From Oligoflexus tunisiensis (GTDB lineage: Bacteria > Bdellovibrionota_B > Oligoflexia > Oligoflexales > Oligoflexaceae), in assembly GCF_001748245.1 (NCBI RefSeq), contig NZ_BDFO01000001.1:5683778-5747777 (forward strand): 64,000 bases of DNA. The letters are read 5' to 3'. This document shows, one piece after another, positions 41,346 through 50,086 of the stretch. The notes under the pieces were generated by a model. It made no database searches, had not been told where the DNA came from, and was given only the letters and a program-made list of their open reading frames with translations. The translations under genes were made by a program, and so were the position numbers. How positions within the stretch are numbered: position 1 is the stretch's first letter; each line of letters begins with the position of its first letter.

Positions 41346-42767
41346 ATGCATACAGGAATTCGGCTTAAAGCGAACGTAACAGACCACCAAAGGCTTGTTT
41401 TAAGCCAGTGGATGGGCTGCGCACGCTTTATCTGGAACAGTAAGTGTGATGAATACCGCTACCATTCGGTCTACGCACGGAAATACTGCCCTGTCGGCAC
41501 CTACGCGCCAGTGGATCAGCAATACTCACAGTTCAAGAATGACGAGCTATCCCCATGGCTCTCAGATTGCCCCAGCCAGATCCTTAGAAACTCGGCAAGC
41601 AACTGGTTTGATACCTTTCAGGATTTCAAGCATGGCCGCTGCGGAAAGCCAAGAAGAAAGAAAAAGACCGGAAACGGCAGCATCCACCTCACAAGAGAAC
41701 TTTTCCGGTTCGATATCTGCGCAGACGGTGTCAGAAGACTTTTCATTGGGACCAAACGCAATAATATTGGCTATCTTTCTCTGAAGCTTCATAAGTCTTT
41801 CGAGGAAAAGGCGTCCCTTTATATCAAAAAGCGGCATGATGAGTTTTGGGTTTCCTTTTGCTATGACGACGGATTGGATGACGGGGAACTTTTGTCCCAG
41901 GCCGATCACCTGAAATACCTTCGAGGCCAAACCGAAGCGTTCCTGCAAAAGCATATCATCGGCATGGACCGGGGAGTCAAAAGACCCATTCAGGCTGGCG
42001 AACAATGCTTTGACTTTTCCCCAGAGCAAAAAAGAAACATGGAGCGTTCGAGACGAAATCTTCTTCGCTACCAAAAAAAGATGTCAAGGCAGGTAAAAGG
42101 TTCCAATCGCCGCCAGAAGATCAAGGTCAGGCTCTCCAACATTCATAATGACATTGCCAATATCCGAAAGGACTTCTGCCACAAGGTATCCCGCGTTCTT
42201 GTCGATCAAAAGGATTCGAGGGTCTTCATCCTCGAAGACCTTAAAACAAGGCAAATGACAAAAAGATCCAAAGCCAAAAAGGATGATTCCGGAAGGTGGC
42301 TTAAAAATGGTGGCAAAGCCAAGTCTGGTCTTAACAAGGCCATCCTTAACGTTGGCTGGCACCTTTTCGAGGAATTTTTAAAGTATAAAGCCCATCGGGC
42401 TGGCAAAGCCTGGTTTAAAGTTCCCGCCCATCATACCTCTCAGGAGTGTGCTGTTTGCGCGCACACTCACCCCGGCAATCGCAAATCCCAGGAAATATTC
42501 CTTTGCGAAAGCTGTGGCCACACTGATAACGCCGATCATAACGCGGCAGAGGTCATCAAAAAGCGAGCAATCAGTCTTGTTTCAAACTCTGGATCGGAGT
42601 TGTCAAAGAGGGGTGTTTTATCCCTTTCTGATACTGGACGTGGAGCCACGGATAAGTCGCGGCGGGCCAAAAGCCCACGCGCTCCATGCGAAGAAGCGTC
42701 AAAAAAGAAAAGGAAACGTGCAAAGGATTTGCCTCTGGATTTTTCCTTGGAAGCCTCACCCCTTTAG
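41346..42767 (+). CDS. tnpB: RNA-guided nuclease TnpB (IS605 OrfB family)
   Basis: The 473-residue protein has an N-terminal HTH_OrfB domain (about 1-60), and a RuvC-like nuclease with all three acids: Asp 208 (GMDRGVK), Glu 297 (FILEDLKT) and Asp 397 (NADHNAAE). The zinc finger is intact (CAVC ... CESC, about 365-388). TnpB uses a right-end RNA (omega RNA) to cut DNA, promoting retention of the element. The 60 residues after the RuvC Asp are Lys/Ser/Arg-rich and the stop codon lies in the right-end hairpin, as expected when the RNA overlaps the gene end. Confidence 0.95.
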   Translation: MHTGIRLKANVTDHQRLVLSQWMGCARFIWNSKCDEYRYHSVYARKYCPVGTYAPVDQQYSQFKNDELSPWLSDCPSQILRNSASNWFDTFQDFKHGRCGKPRRKKKTGNGSIHLTRELFRFDICADGVRRLFIGTKRNNIGYLSLKLHKSFEEKASLYIKKRHDEFWVSFCYDDGLDDGELLSQADHLKYLRGQTEAFLQKHIIGMDRGVKRPIQAGEQCFDFSPEQKRNMERSRRNLLRYQKKMSRQVKGSNRRQKIKVRLSNIHNDIANIRKDFCHKVSRVLVDQKDSRVFILEDLKTRQMTKRSKAKKDDSGRWLKNGGKAKSGLNKAILNVGWHLFEEFLKYKAHRAGKAWFKVPAHHTSQECAVCAHTHPGNRKSQEIFLCESCGHTDNADHNAAEVIKKRAISLVSNSGSELSKRGVLSLSDTGRGATDKSRRAKSPRAPCEEASKKKRKRAKDLPLDFSLEASPL

Positions 42768-42800
42768 GGGTGACGGTAGATCACACTTCTGGATTCCCGC
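42600..42800 (+). ncRNA. Predicted omega RNA (right-end RNA) of TnpB
   Basis: By family knowledge, TnpB RNAs cover the 3' part of tnpB and the right end and finish in a guide just outside the element. The hairpin TCACCCC-TTTA-GGGGTGA at 42756-42773 spans the tnpB stop codon and is the expected end fold. The limits are a guess; the guide would start just after the true right border. Confidence 0.45.
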
Positions 42801-42895
42801 GACTCGTTCTGCGCAGGATAGGTCGAGGAGCGTTTGGCTGCCGCCAACAGCAGCCTCACATTGGCATATAACGTCTATTCCAAGGAATCCTGTTC

Positions 42896-43726
42896 ATGTA
42901 TTTTTCGATCTTCCGCGATGTCACAGCCATGCCTAGGGATGTCGATGCCTTTCTGCGCCCTGATCCTCTGATCAACAACGTTCCGCTCGGCCTGCTGGAA
43001 AGGATGAGACGCGGTATCAACTTCAAGGATTATTGTCTTTTTGTGGTTCGTGACGAAGCCCATCAAGTCGTTCAGTATGCGCATCTGCTGCCCCCGAACC
43101 CGCTCTGCCTGGCGGCAGGAAACGGAATCGAGGCCTTGAAGCACGGGATACAGACTGCGGGCATTTCCTACCCCCGAGTGCAAGGCCGGAAGGAACTGGT
43201 GGAAGCGTTTTTGGACAGCGGGATGAAAGACCATCGCGTGCATGTGGAAAGGCAGGGCTTGTATAAACTCACCAGGCTCCTGCCGCATCGTCCGACCGGG
43301 GCGAGCTTCGAGCACGCGAGTCCTGCCGATTTGGAAATGCTGGTTGATTGGGCGATCGCTTTCAGAAACGAATGCAATCTGCCTGGAGCGGATCGAACGG
43401 AATCCGTCGTGCATATCAAGGAAAGAATAGACGCAGGCGATATCTTCGTCTTGCGGTATGAGGGAGCAGTGGTATCGACGGTCAGCGCGGGCCGTGTGCT
43501 TCCCAAAGGGCGTTCGATCGGTTTTGTGTACACGCCCCATGAGCATCGACGCAAAGGATATGCCGAGGAACTGACTGCGCGGGTCACTGCGTTCCTCTTG
43601 CAGAACGGTAACGAGTATTGCTGCCTCTTCACTCAACTCGACAATAAGACGAGCAACCGGATTTACCAGAACATTGGCTATGAGTGGGTCTGTGAATTTC
43701 TGTCCGTGACGACGGCGGAAAGCTGA
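42896..43726 (+). CDS. GNAT-family N-acetyltransferase
   Basis: The 276-residue protein has a poorly conserved N-terminal half and a C-terminal GNAT domain (about 140-270) with acetyl-CoA site VYTPHEHRRKGYAEEL (about 201-216) and a final NxxSNRIYQNIGY block. The subgroup is the one with a long N-terminal domain that acts on unknown small molecules. AAGGA lies 9 bases before the ATG. It is the first gene past the IS605-type element. Confidence 0.9.
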   Translation: MYFSIFRDVTAMPRDVDAFLRPDPLINNVPLGLLERMRRGINFKDYCLFVVRDEAHQVVQYAHLLPPNPLCLAAGNGIEALKHGIQTAGISYPRVQGRKELVEAFLDSGMKDHRVHVERQGLYKLTRLLPHRPTGASFEHASPADLEMLVDWAIAFRNECNLPGADRTESVVHIKERIDAGDIFVLRYEGAVVSTVSAGRVLPKGRSIGFVYTPHEHRRKGYAEELTARVTAFLLQNGNEYCCLFTQLDNKTSNRIYQNIGYEWVCEFLSVTTAES

Positions 43727-43784
43727 CTCCTGCCGCCAGAATTACTGTATAAATTACCATATAATTGCAGTGACTTACAGATTT

Positions 43785-43801
43785 ATCTTAATCATTAAGA
43801 T
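43785..43801. promoter_or_regulatory. AT-rich inverted repeat ATCTTAA-TCA-TTAAGAT
   Basis: A perfect 7-bp inverted repeat lies 58 bases upstream of the SnoaL-like gene, in a very AT-rich stretch (43735-43840). The size and symmetry fit a MarR-type operator, and a MarR gene is the next but one downstream. A promoter role for the AT-rich stretch is likely; the regulator is inferred. Confidence 0.45.
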
Positions 43802-43858
43802 ATTTGCTCGATAAATATATTAATATTTGAGATATTCTGCCCAGGAGGAAGTGATCCC

Positions 43859-44446
43859 ATGAAAAACATCATCATAATTTCACTCGCTCTTCTCATCGTT
43901 GGATGGATTGCCTATTCGATTTATAGTGAGCTACGTTTTGCTGCCCAGTTCGCTGATAGGATTGCAGAACGGGCGCGATCGGGACCGATTCTGTATTCTG
44001 CGTCTGGCGAATCAAGTATCCAATCCCTGCAGGACCTTTACCATGGAACGCTCAAAGCCTGGTGTGACGGCAATGGAACAGCCTATGGGGCAGCGTTTAC
44101 GGAGGACGTCGAGTACATCGCCTTTACCGGCGAGGTCAAGCGAGGACGTCCGGCTATCATAGCAGGGCATCAGGATCTTTTTGACAAGTGGCTCAAAGGC
44201 ACCTGCCTGGTGGGAGCGATCGAAAGCATCCGCTTCCTTTCTGCAGATACTGCCGTGATCGTTGCCTTGGGAGGCACGACCTTTGATGGAAGGCAGCAAC
44301 TCAGAAGGCCTTCGATCCAGACTTACATCGCCAAACGAAATGAAGAGGGATGGCTCTTTTCCAATTTCCAAAACAGCAGAGTTTCCGATGGCAACATACT
44401 GGAAATGATCGTGCTGGGTATTCGGACGAGCCTCTTGCGCATGTAG
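43859..44446 (+). CDS. Membrane-anchored SnoaL/DUF4440-like protein
   Basis: The 195-residue protein has one N-terminal membrane helix (about 3-20) and a domain of the NTF2/SnoaL-like fold (about 60-170), with FTEDVEYIAFTGEVKRGRPAI and a region ending GWLFSNFQNSRV, like the SgcJ/EcaC-DUF4440 group. AGGAGG lies about 10 bases before the ATG. It precedes a MarR gene on the same strand and is probably in its operon. Its function is unknown; such folds bind or convert small molecules. Confidence 0.78.
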   Translation: MKNIIIISLALLIVGWIAYSIYSELRFAAQFADRIAERARSGPILYSASGESSIQSLQDLYHGTLKAWCDGNGTAYGAAFTEDVEYIAFTGEVKRGRPAIIAGHQDLFDKWLKGTCLVGAIESIRFLSADTAVIVALGGTTFDGRQQLRRPSIQTYIAKRNEEGWLFSNFQNSRVSDGNILEMIVLGIRTSLLRM

Positions 44447-44493
44447 CGCGTGGCTCTTCGTCTATTGAAACTCGACAAGGGAAGGTGAAACCT

Positions 44494-44991
44494 ATGGGAC
44501 ACTCAGACGGCAAGTCAGGCCATGCAGGCGAGGCTTTGAATGAGGCACAACGAGAACTTGGCACCTGGACGCTGCTCTTCCATCAGGCGATCGCTGAACG
44601 CGCCGGTCTGCATCCCACGGATCATAAGTGCCTGGATCTGATTTGCAGGATGGGACCCATCACCGCTGGTGAGCTGGCTCAGTTGGCTGGACTGACGACG
44701 GGCGCTGTGACGGCCGTCGTCGATCGTTTGGTGGAACGTGACCTCGTTGAACGGAACTATCAAGCAGCCGACCGTCGCAAGGTTTATTTGCATGGACAGC
44801 TGGAGAAGGCCAGCGCACTTTTCTCGCCCCTCTTTGCTTCCCTTGGCAAACAAATGAATGCTCTCTACGCCGACTACACCGAGGCGGAGCTGGACCTCAT
44901 AACTGGTTTCACAAAGAGAGCCTGCTCCATACTTGAGAAGGAGGTGCAGAACATGAACAGCAGGCAGCGGACCGGGGTTAGACAAGTTTGA
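44494..44991 (+). CDS. MarR-family transcriptional regulator
   Basis: The 165-residue protein has the winged-helix MarR layout: AELAQLAGLTTGAVTAVVDRLVERDLVER (seen around residues 67-95) and the wing motif AADRRKVYL. GAAGGTG precedes the ATG at 44494. Its 3' end overlaps the oxidoreductase gene on the opposite strand by 14 bases. It probably controls the SnoaL-like gene, itself and possibly the convergent oxidoreductase operon. Confidence 0.93.
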   Translation: MGHSDGKSGHAGEALNEAQRELGTWTLLFHQAIAERAGLHPTDHKCLDLICRMGPITAGELAQLAGLTTGAVTAVVDRLVERDLVERNYQAADRRKVYLHGQLEKASALFSPLFASLGKQMNALYADYTEAELDLITGFTKRACSILEKEVQNMNSRQRTGVRQV

Positions 44992-45994
44992 TCAGCTGCT
45001 TGCCGAAATTTTTGCCATCAAACAAACCCTGCAAAGCGTCAGGAGCGCTTTCAAGACCCAGTTTTATGTCCTCCGCATATGTGATCTGGTTGGTGTCGAT
45101 CCATTTTTTTATGTCGAAAAAGGCTCGCGGAAACTCCGATAAGTAATCAAGAAAGATAAACCCTTCCATCCGAGCCCTCTTGAAACCGAGTTCCATATAG
45201 TTCCGTGGCCCCGTTCCATAGTTGTCCTGAGAGTAGCCAGAGGATATGCTTCCTGAAATAACGATGCGCGCATGGTTCGCAAGGTTTGCCAAAGCCGCTT
45301 CGAGTGTCGTCCCTCCCACATTGTCAAAAACCACGTGGATTCCATCCGGAGCCAGGCGCCGCAGTTCGTCTTCAAGATGGCCTGACTTATAATCGATGCA
45401 GGCATCAAAATTCGCCGTTTGCGTCACCCATGAGCACTTCTCCGGCCCACCGGCAGAGCCGATGACTTTGCAGCCGCGAATTTTCGCAATCTGACCGGCA
45501 ATCGAACCAACGCTTCCGGCTGCGCCTGAGACAAACACAGTTTCACCGGATTTTGGTTTGCCTATCTCCGTCATTCCAAAATAAGCCGTGAGTCCATTGA
45601 CTCCCAAAATGCTCAGCATGGCCTTTGGATCGATGCCATCGGGTATTGGGTTCATTCCAAACAGTCCGCCTTCACCGGCAATGGCAAAGTTCTGCCAGCC
45701 CGTCATTCCCGCAACCCAGTCACCCACCTTATAACGATCCGAGCGCGAGTCCACGACGATGCCGACCCCACTGCCCCGCATGACTTCCCCGATGGCGACA
45801 GGGGGCATATAGGTTCGCTTTTCATTGAGCCATGTGCGTTGAGTGGGATCGATTCCAAGCCACATCACTTGCACCAGGGCTTCACCGTCCCGTGGGACAG
45901 GTCGCGGACCGTCGATCATTTGAAAATGGTTGGGATGGATCCTTCCAAGCGGTCTTTTCTTGAGAATGATCTGTCGATGCTCTCGATTTTTCAT
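44978..45994 (-). CDS. NADP-dependent medium-chain oxidoreductase (CurA/YncB-like)
   Basis: The 338-residue protein is a zinc-free MDR enzyme with the usual LTAYFGM, VFVSGAAGSVGSIAGQIAK (NADP-binding, about residues 145-164) and VVFDNVGG blocks and an N-terminal GIDPTQR motif. Relatives reduce alpha,beta-unsaturated ketones. Its ATG overlaps the stop of the DUF2239 gene (45991-45994), so the two are coupled. It converges with the MarR gene. Confidence 0.94.
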   Translation of the reverse strand: MKNREHRQIILKKRPLGRIHPNHFQMIDGPRPVPRDGEALVQVMWLGIDPTQRTWLNEKRTYMPPVAIGEVMRGSGVGIVVDSRSDRYKVGDWVAGMTGWQNFAIAGEGGLFGMNPIPDGIDPKAMLSILGVNGLTAYFGMTEIGKPKSGETVFVSGAAGSVGSIAGQIAKIRGCKVIGSAGGPEKCSWVTQTANFDACIDYKSGHLEDELRRLAPDGIHVVFDNVGGTTLEAALANLANHARIVISGSISSGYSQDNYGTGPRNYMELGFKRARMEGFIFLDYLSEFPRAFFDIKKWIDTNQITYAEDIKLGLESAPDALQGLFDGKNFGKQLIKLV

Positions 45995-46581
45995 TGGGCC
46001 CTCGCACTGTCGCTCATGGCGACCTCACCAATTTTGAAAAGATGCTTACGGATATCTTCTGGCCAGGCGAGCGTTAGGGTCTCAAAGAGTGCCTTATTCC
46101 TGGCATAGAAGGCTCGCAAAGCCTCCTCAAAATGGGGAAGGTTCCCTGCCATCGCAGTCATGAACTTGTAGGTCGCTTCCTGGGATTGGCGGATCCTATC
46201 CTGATGAGAGTTGGCCTTTCGCGCTTCCTCGACAAGCTTCCGAAGCGTGACCGACGCTCCTCCCGGTTGCAGGGCAAGCCATTCCCAATGACGAGGCAGA
46301 AGACCGATTTCACGAGAGACGACACCAAGTTTTGGACGACCTGGCCCGGGCTTTTCGCTTTGGTTCTCCTTATTTCGACTCAGCCTTTCAACAACTTCGT
46401 CGGCAGAGCCACGAAAATCAATCTCGACCTGCGCGCTCGTCAGGTCATCGAAAATAAGAAGCGAGCTGTCCGGGAATTTATCCAGATGAAGCTTCGCTTT
46501 CCTAGCCACTTCCAGGACATCGCCTTCCGCAATCTTGCTTGTTCCAACAAAGGCCGTACAGGGTCGATTTATGGTTTCCAT
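45991..46581 (-). CDS. DUF2239-family protein
   Basis: The 196-residue protein matches the DUF2239 family: CTAFVGTSKIAEGDVLEVA at the start, LIFDDLTSAQVEIDFRGS, then GRPKLGVVSREIGLLPRHWEWL and a C-terminal LTLAWPEDIRKHL block. The function is unknown. These proteins often sit beside regulators or oxidoreductases. The operon with the MDR gene starts here; direct repeats of CCCGGGTTTAT lie upstream in the promoter region. Confidence 0.93.
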   Translation of the reverse strand: METINRPCTAFVGTSKIAEGDVLEVARKAKLHLDKFPDSSLLIFDDLTSAQVEIDFRGSADEVVERLSRNKENQSEKPGPGRPKLGVVSREIGLLPRHWEWLALQPGGASVTLRKLVEEARKANSHQDRIRQSQEATYKFMTAMAGNLPHFEEALRAFYARNKALFETLTLAWPEDIRKHLFKIGEVAMSDSARAQ

Positions 46582-46621
46582 AGGGTCTCCTTCAAACTTT
46601 CTTAGCCCCTATCGGTTTATA

Positions 46622-46721
46622 CCCGGGTTTTATTTAGAAATCAATTGTGCCCGGGTTTATTTTTATGCCTGGGTTAAATTATTCCCAATAAAATCAGTTG
46701 ATTATTAACCTAGCGCCCGGG
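46622..46721. repeat. Spaced CCCGGG(TTTAT) repeats in the DUF2239 / pentapeptide-gene promoter gap
   Basis: CCCGGGTTTTATTT (46622), CCCGGGTTTATTTT (46650), CCTGGGTTAAATT (46668, one change) and CCCGGG (46716) recur in a 100-base AT-rich stretch between two divergent genes. The repeats fit an operator array for one regulator. Confidence 0.5.
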
Positions 46722-46812
46722 AGATTGGAGAGTTTGACGCTGCGTAAGGGTTCATTGAATTCTCAAACGATGCCTGGTTTATTCCGATAATGATGCACGA
46801 CGAGGAGAAGCC

Positions 46813-47607
46813 ATGTTCCAGCCTGTATTTGCGTTCGTAATTCTCGCTCTGGCAGCACAAGCCTGCTTGTTCCCGAAATCCAAGGGGAAAAATACAGAGG
46901 AAGGCATTGCTTCCGAGAATTCAATCTATCCGGCCCTTCGTGGTTGTACATATTGGAGAATCGCCGGGGACTGCTCCCTCGCATCGTTACCGAAAGGATT
47001 GAATTCCATCGCAACCATGAGCAGTGGACAGGACCTGGAAGGCATCCTCTATTCTCCCCAAATACCTCAGGACCCACAGACCCTGACGAATCTTTGGGTG
47101 ACGGCATCCTGCCTCTCGGAGGACAACTTTGCTGATTGGAAATGGGAGCGCACCGTTTTTCTAAGAAGTGAGATGGTGCTCAGCGAATTTCTCCGTTCCA
47201 GCTGGCAGGAGTCACGCCTTCTGGATTCAGACTTTCGCTTTTCCGACTTTGAGTCTTCCAGTCTGAGCGAAGTCCTCATGGAAAACTCATGTCTGGTCAG
47301 GACGGACTGGAGATCATCCCGATTTGAAAACGTTCAGATTGAAAATTCCATAGCCGAAGAGAGTGATTTTTCTTCCTTGATGAGCACGGGCCGTTTTGAG
47401 TTCAAACGAGGCAGCCTGGTCGGTGCCGACTTCAATAGAGCGAACTTTGCTGGCCCCGTGGACTTCAAGGACACAGACATGCGCGAGGCGGATTTAACCG
47501 GCGCCGTGTTCCAGGACACAGTCAACTGGGAAGGAGCCCAGCTCAGCGGAGCTATCTGGATGGACGGGCGTGTTTGCGCTGAGGGATCTGTTGGCAGTTG
47601 CGACTAA
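46813..47607 (+). CDS. Pentapeptide-repeat lipoprotein
   Basis: The 264-residue protein has a short signal with lipobox AAQAC near residue 18, an N-terminal domain with several Cys residues (about 40-110) and a run of A(D/N)LXX-type pentapeptide units (about 115-250; for example ANFAGPVDFKDTDMREADLTGAVF, seen as separate repeats). Such repeats form a right-handed beta-helix. GAGGAG lies just before the ATG. It is divergent from the DUF2239 gene; the function is unknown. Confidence 0.85.
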   Translation: MFQPVFAFVILALAAQACLFPKSKGKNTEEGIASENSIYPALRGCTYWRIAGDCSLASLPKGLNSIATMSSGQDLEGILYSPQIPQDPQTLTNLWVTASCLSEDNFADWKWERTVFLRSEMVLSEFLRSSWQESRLLDSDFRFSDFESSSLSEVLMENSCLVRTDWRSSRFENVQIENSIAEESDFSSLMSTGRFEFKRGSLVGADFNRANFAGPVDFKDTDMREADLTGAVFQDTVNWEGAQLSGAIWMDGRVCAEGSVGSCD

Positions 47608-47657
47608 AAGTTCCTTCAAAGAGCATGCCTATGAAGATCCCACACGCGCGCGCCTGA

Positions 47658-48410
47658 TCAATTGCCCGCGGTCTCGCTTTTCTGAGGCAGACTCTGGAGC
47701 ACCTGGCCTTTATCACCGAGAAAATTCAGGACCGGGCTGCCGTCCTCGTTTACCATCATCATGATGCGCGGCCGGCCTTTGGCATCGGCAAGGACAACGG
47801 CAGGATTTTTACTGCGGGACCGCCCGACGAAGAGGCGCGTCGTCTGGCGTCCGCCGGCTTCCTCAAACTTCTTCAGCAAAGCCTCCTTTTCTGGGCCTTC
47901 TGGGGCTTTCTCGTAGGCTTCCCACAGCGGACCATAATCTTTGATCAGACCTCGATCGTAGACCATCAATCCGGTTTCCATGGTGCCGCCGGCTTCGTAA
48001 TGGCCGATCGTGAGCTGTTGATCACCCCCGAAACGATCCATGGAGAAATGCATACCGGCACTGGGTTGTCCTGACTTGCCCAGCTTGCCGTCGAAGATCA
48101 GGCCACCATTCTCATCACCGATCTCATTGTAGAAAATTAGCCCTGGGCGGGCAGGACCTTCGCGTTTGACCACCTTGCCGCCAAGCACCGGCTCCGGAAT
48201 ACGCAGGCGATTGGAGATGACCAGCTCTTTCCTGCCGTCGGGCATGATGATGTTGATGCGCTCCACGTCGATTTCAGTGAATTTCTGATGGGTCAGGTTG
48301 GACTTGGCTGCCAGGAGGACGAGCGATGCCCCGGTCAACGTACCTATGAAAAGCAGCTGTTTCAAACGACGATTTTGCTTCTGAAGCTCGACAATAAGAT
48401 CCTGACTCAT
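47658..48410 (-). CDS. Conserved membrane-anchored protein, unknown function
   Basis: The 250-residue protein has a short cytoplasmic start with a coiled-coil look (LIVELQKQNRRLKQ), one membrane helix (about 17-36) and an extracytoplasmic region with ERINIIMPDGRKELVISNR, LIFYNEIGDENGGLIFDGK and RPRIMMMV blocks. The same blocks occur in a widespread but unnamed family of bacterial proteins. The ATG at 48410 has GGGGAGG 9 bases upstream and begins the anchor; upstream codons add a poorly conserved stretch. Confidence 0.75.
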   Translation of the reverse strand: MSQDLIVELQKQNRRLKQLLFIGTLTGASLVLLAAKSNLTHQKFTEIDVERINIIMPDGRKELVISNRLRIPEPVLGGKVVKREGPARPGLIFYNEIGDENGGLIFDGKLGKSGQPSAGMHFSMDRFGGDQQLTIGHYEAGGTMETGLMVYDRGLIKDYGPLWEAYEKAPEGPEKEALLKKFEEAGGRQTTRLFVGRSRSKNPAVVLADAKGRPRIMMMVNEDGSPVLNFLGDKGQVLQSLPQKSETAGN

Positions 48411-48591
48411 GGTTCCATACCTCCCCGTTGGCCCCGTTTTCGGGAAAGTTTTAACATGGAGGATGGGGCTCGACCAGTCCGTAACATGATGCACACTATA
48501 CGGCACCTCACCCCTGGCCATGTCTCAAGTAGCCGGGGGTTTTCAAAGGGATGCGGTATGACGATAGCCGATTGCCATTTTGACGAGAAAC

Positions 48592-48614
48592 AAAAAGGGA
48601 CCCCATGAGGTCCC
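48592..48614 (-). terminator. Terminator of the Cys-repeat gene
   Basis: GGGACC and GGTCCC form a 6-bp stem with a 6-base loop (48597-48614). On the minus strand it is followed by TTTTT. Confidence 0.7.
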
Positions 48615-48632
48615 CAATTTACTGGCATTGTT

Positions 48633-49235
48633 TCACTTTGCAGGACAACCATCCACACCACGGAGCACCACTGCATCATAGGCTCCATCCACATACGCTA
48701 CACAGTAATCTGGATAAACAGTCAGGAGACGCTTGGGCTTGCCACAGTGGTGGTTCGAGGCACCGCCAACGAAGTTCCCGTTCGAGTATTTGTTACAGGA
48801 TGAACTGTTGGGTTGTCCGGTCTCCATTGGCGATTCCCATTTGCACTCTTCACCCGAGGCTTCGGTCGATGGCTGCCCAGAAGTATCTGATGCGGCAGGA
48901 CAGTCCTCATCTCCGGCAAGTATGAATCCAAGATCAACGCCGTCCTCATAGACCCGACAAATGCCAGTATCAATTTCAAGGATACGTTTGGGCTTTCCGC
49001 AGAAGCTGTTGGCAACAGCCTCACCAGCCGAAGTATTCCAACACCTATGCAGCTCCTCCCACCATTCATATGACGCCGGGCCCGTATTTTCGCGAGCCGG
49101 GCAATCCGCTTCGCCTCGGGAAGGGTTTGTTGTGAACTCACCATCAACGAAGATGGAACAGGTTCCTTCCTCAACCTTCAGATAGCGGGCTGGCTGACCA
49201 CTATAAAAGCGAAGTCCTCGCAGAGCTTGAATCAC
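48633..49235 (-). pseudogene. Cys-rich three-repeat protein, probably lacking its 5' end
   Basis: The frame (200 codons from GTG 49235, just after an in-frame TGA) holds three homologous units of about 40-50 residues, of the form [C]GKPKR-[IL]-L-x5-C-x-[AV]-Y-x-DG ... DCPA. The most upstream copy begins at the very start of the frame (GQPARYLKV) and lacks its first Cys. The cysteines suggest export, yet no signal peptide precedes them, so I think the 5' part was lost. A plus-strand open stretch (49181-49435) of unknown origin overlaps the junction. It could also be an intact cytoplasmic gene. Confidence 0.55.
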
Positions 49236-49506
49236 TCAAGTTTCATAGCAAGAAGCTGAGGCGGGAATACTGGCTTCTAGCTCGGGAGGCTGAATTCCAG
49301 CAGAAGATGATCGACATGTACAAGGCGATGCAGGGGCCTCGCACTAACACACAAAATAGCCCTGCCTCAAGCTGTCTATTGCGGGTTGGCGAGGTGGGTC
49401 ATCCTTTCTACCCAAATAACAGGGTAATTGTCTGAATTTTGTATTAAGATAAAAATCAGGGTTATTAGACTGACGACGACAAGACATTGATCCGGAGGAT
49501 TTTGCT

Positions 49507-50076
49507 ATGGAAACTGAGGCAACGGATTCAGTTGAACCTAAGAGCCGTGCTCCTGCAATTCCGGATCTGTCCGAGCTCCCAGTCCCACTGGAGCGAGACG
49601 TCTTCGTCAGAACACTGCTGCGTCATTTAGCTGGAGCTCTTCAGGATGTGGTTGGACTTGAGGAAGCTGCTGGCTTTGTGAGCATAGTCGGGCAAAAAAT
49701 CGGTGACGAAATCAACACGGCTTACCGCGGCGCAATGCAAATCGACAGCCTGTCCAAAGAGCAAGTGGCGGCTGTCTGTGTTGATCTGAAGAGGCGTATC
49801 CAGGGTGACTTCTTCGTTCTCGAAATGACCGACGAGAAGATTGTATTCGGAAATCGAGCGTGTCCCTTTGCCGAAAAGGTCATCGGGCGGCCATCGCTCT
49901 GCATGATGACCTCAAACGTGTTTGGGTCAATTGCAGCGGAAAATCTTGGCTATGGCAAAGTCGTGATCGATGAGTCCATTGCGAAAGGTCACGACGGATG
50001 CCTCGTCACGATTTACTTGAAGCCTGGAGATGAAACGCGGACCAAAGAAGGACGCGAATACTTTAGAACAAATTGA
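49507..50076 (+). CDS. Methanogen output domain 1-containing protein
   Basis: The 189-residue protein has the conserved core of the methanogen-output-domain-1 family: GNRACPFAEKVIGRPSLCMMTSNVFG (seen around residues 118-143, two Cys plus a further Cys) and AAENLGYGKVVIDESIAKG with a final GCLVTIYL. The Cys residues suggest a metal or redox centre, as in V4R-like domains. GGAGG lies 8 bases before the ATG. A PAS hybrid kinase gene follows after 10 bases, so the two probably work as one signalling unit. Confidence 0.85.
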   Translation: METEATDSVEPKSRAPAIPDLSELPVPLERDVFVRTLLRHLAGALQDVVGLEEAAGFVSIVGQKIGDEINTAYRGAMQIDSLSKEQVAAVCVDLKRRIQGDFFVLEMTDEKIVFGNRACPFAEKVIGRPSLCMMTSNVFGSIAAENLGYGKVVIDESIAKGHDGCLVTIYLKPGDETRTKEGREYFRTN

Positions 50077-50086
50077 GGGCTCCCAT

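Larger units (their letters stand above)
40700..42790 (+). mobile_element. IS605-type element (IS200/IS605 family) with divergent tnpA and tnpB
   Basis: A Y1-HUH tnpA on the minus strand and a tnpB on the plus strand are divergent with a 59-base gap. Subterminal hairpins of like orientation lie at both ends: CCTCC-TTCAG-GGAGG at 40718-40732 and TCACCCC-TTTA-GGGGTGA at 42756-42773, sharing a CCTT[CT]AGGG core. Both reading frames look intact with catalytic residues present, so the copy may be active. The exact borders are not resolved because these elements make no target duplication; the given limits are approximate. Confidence 0.85.
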
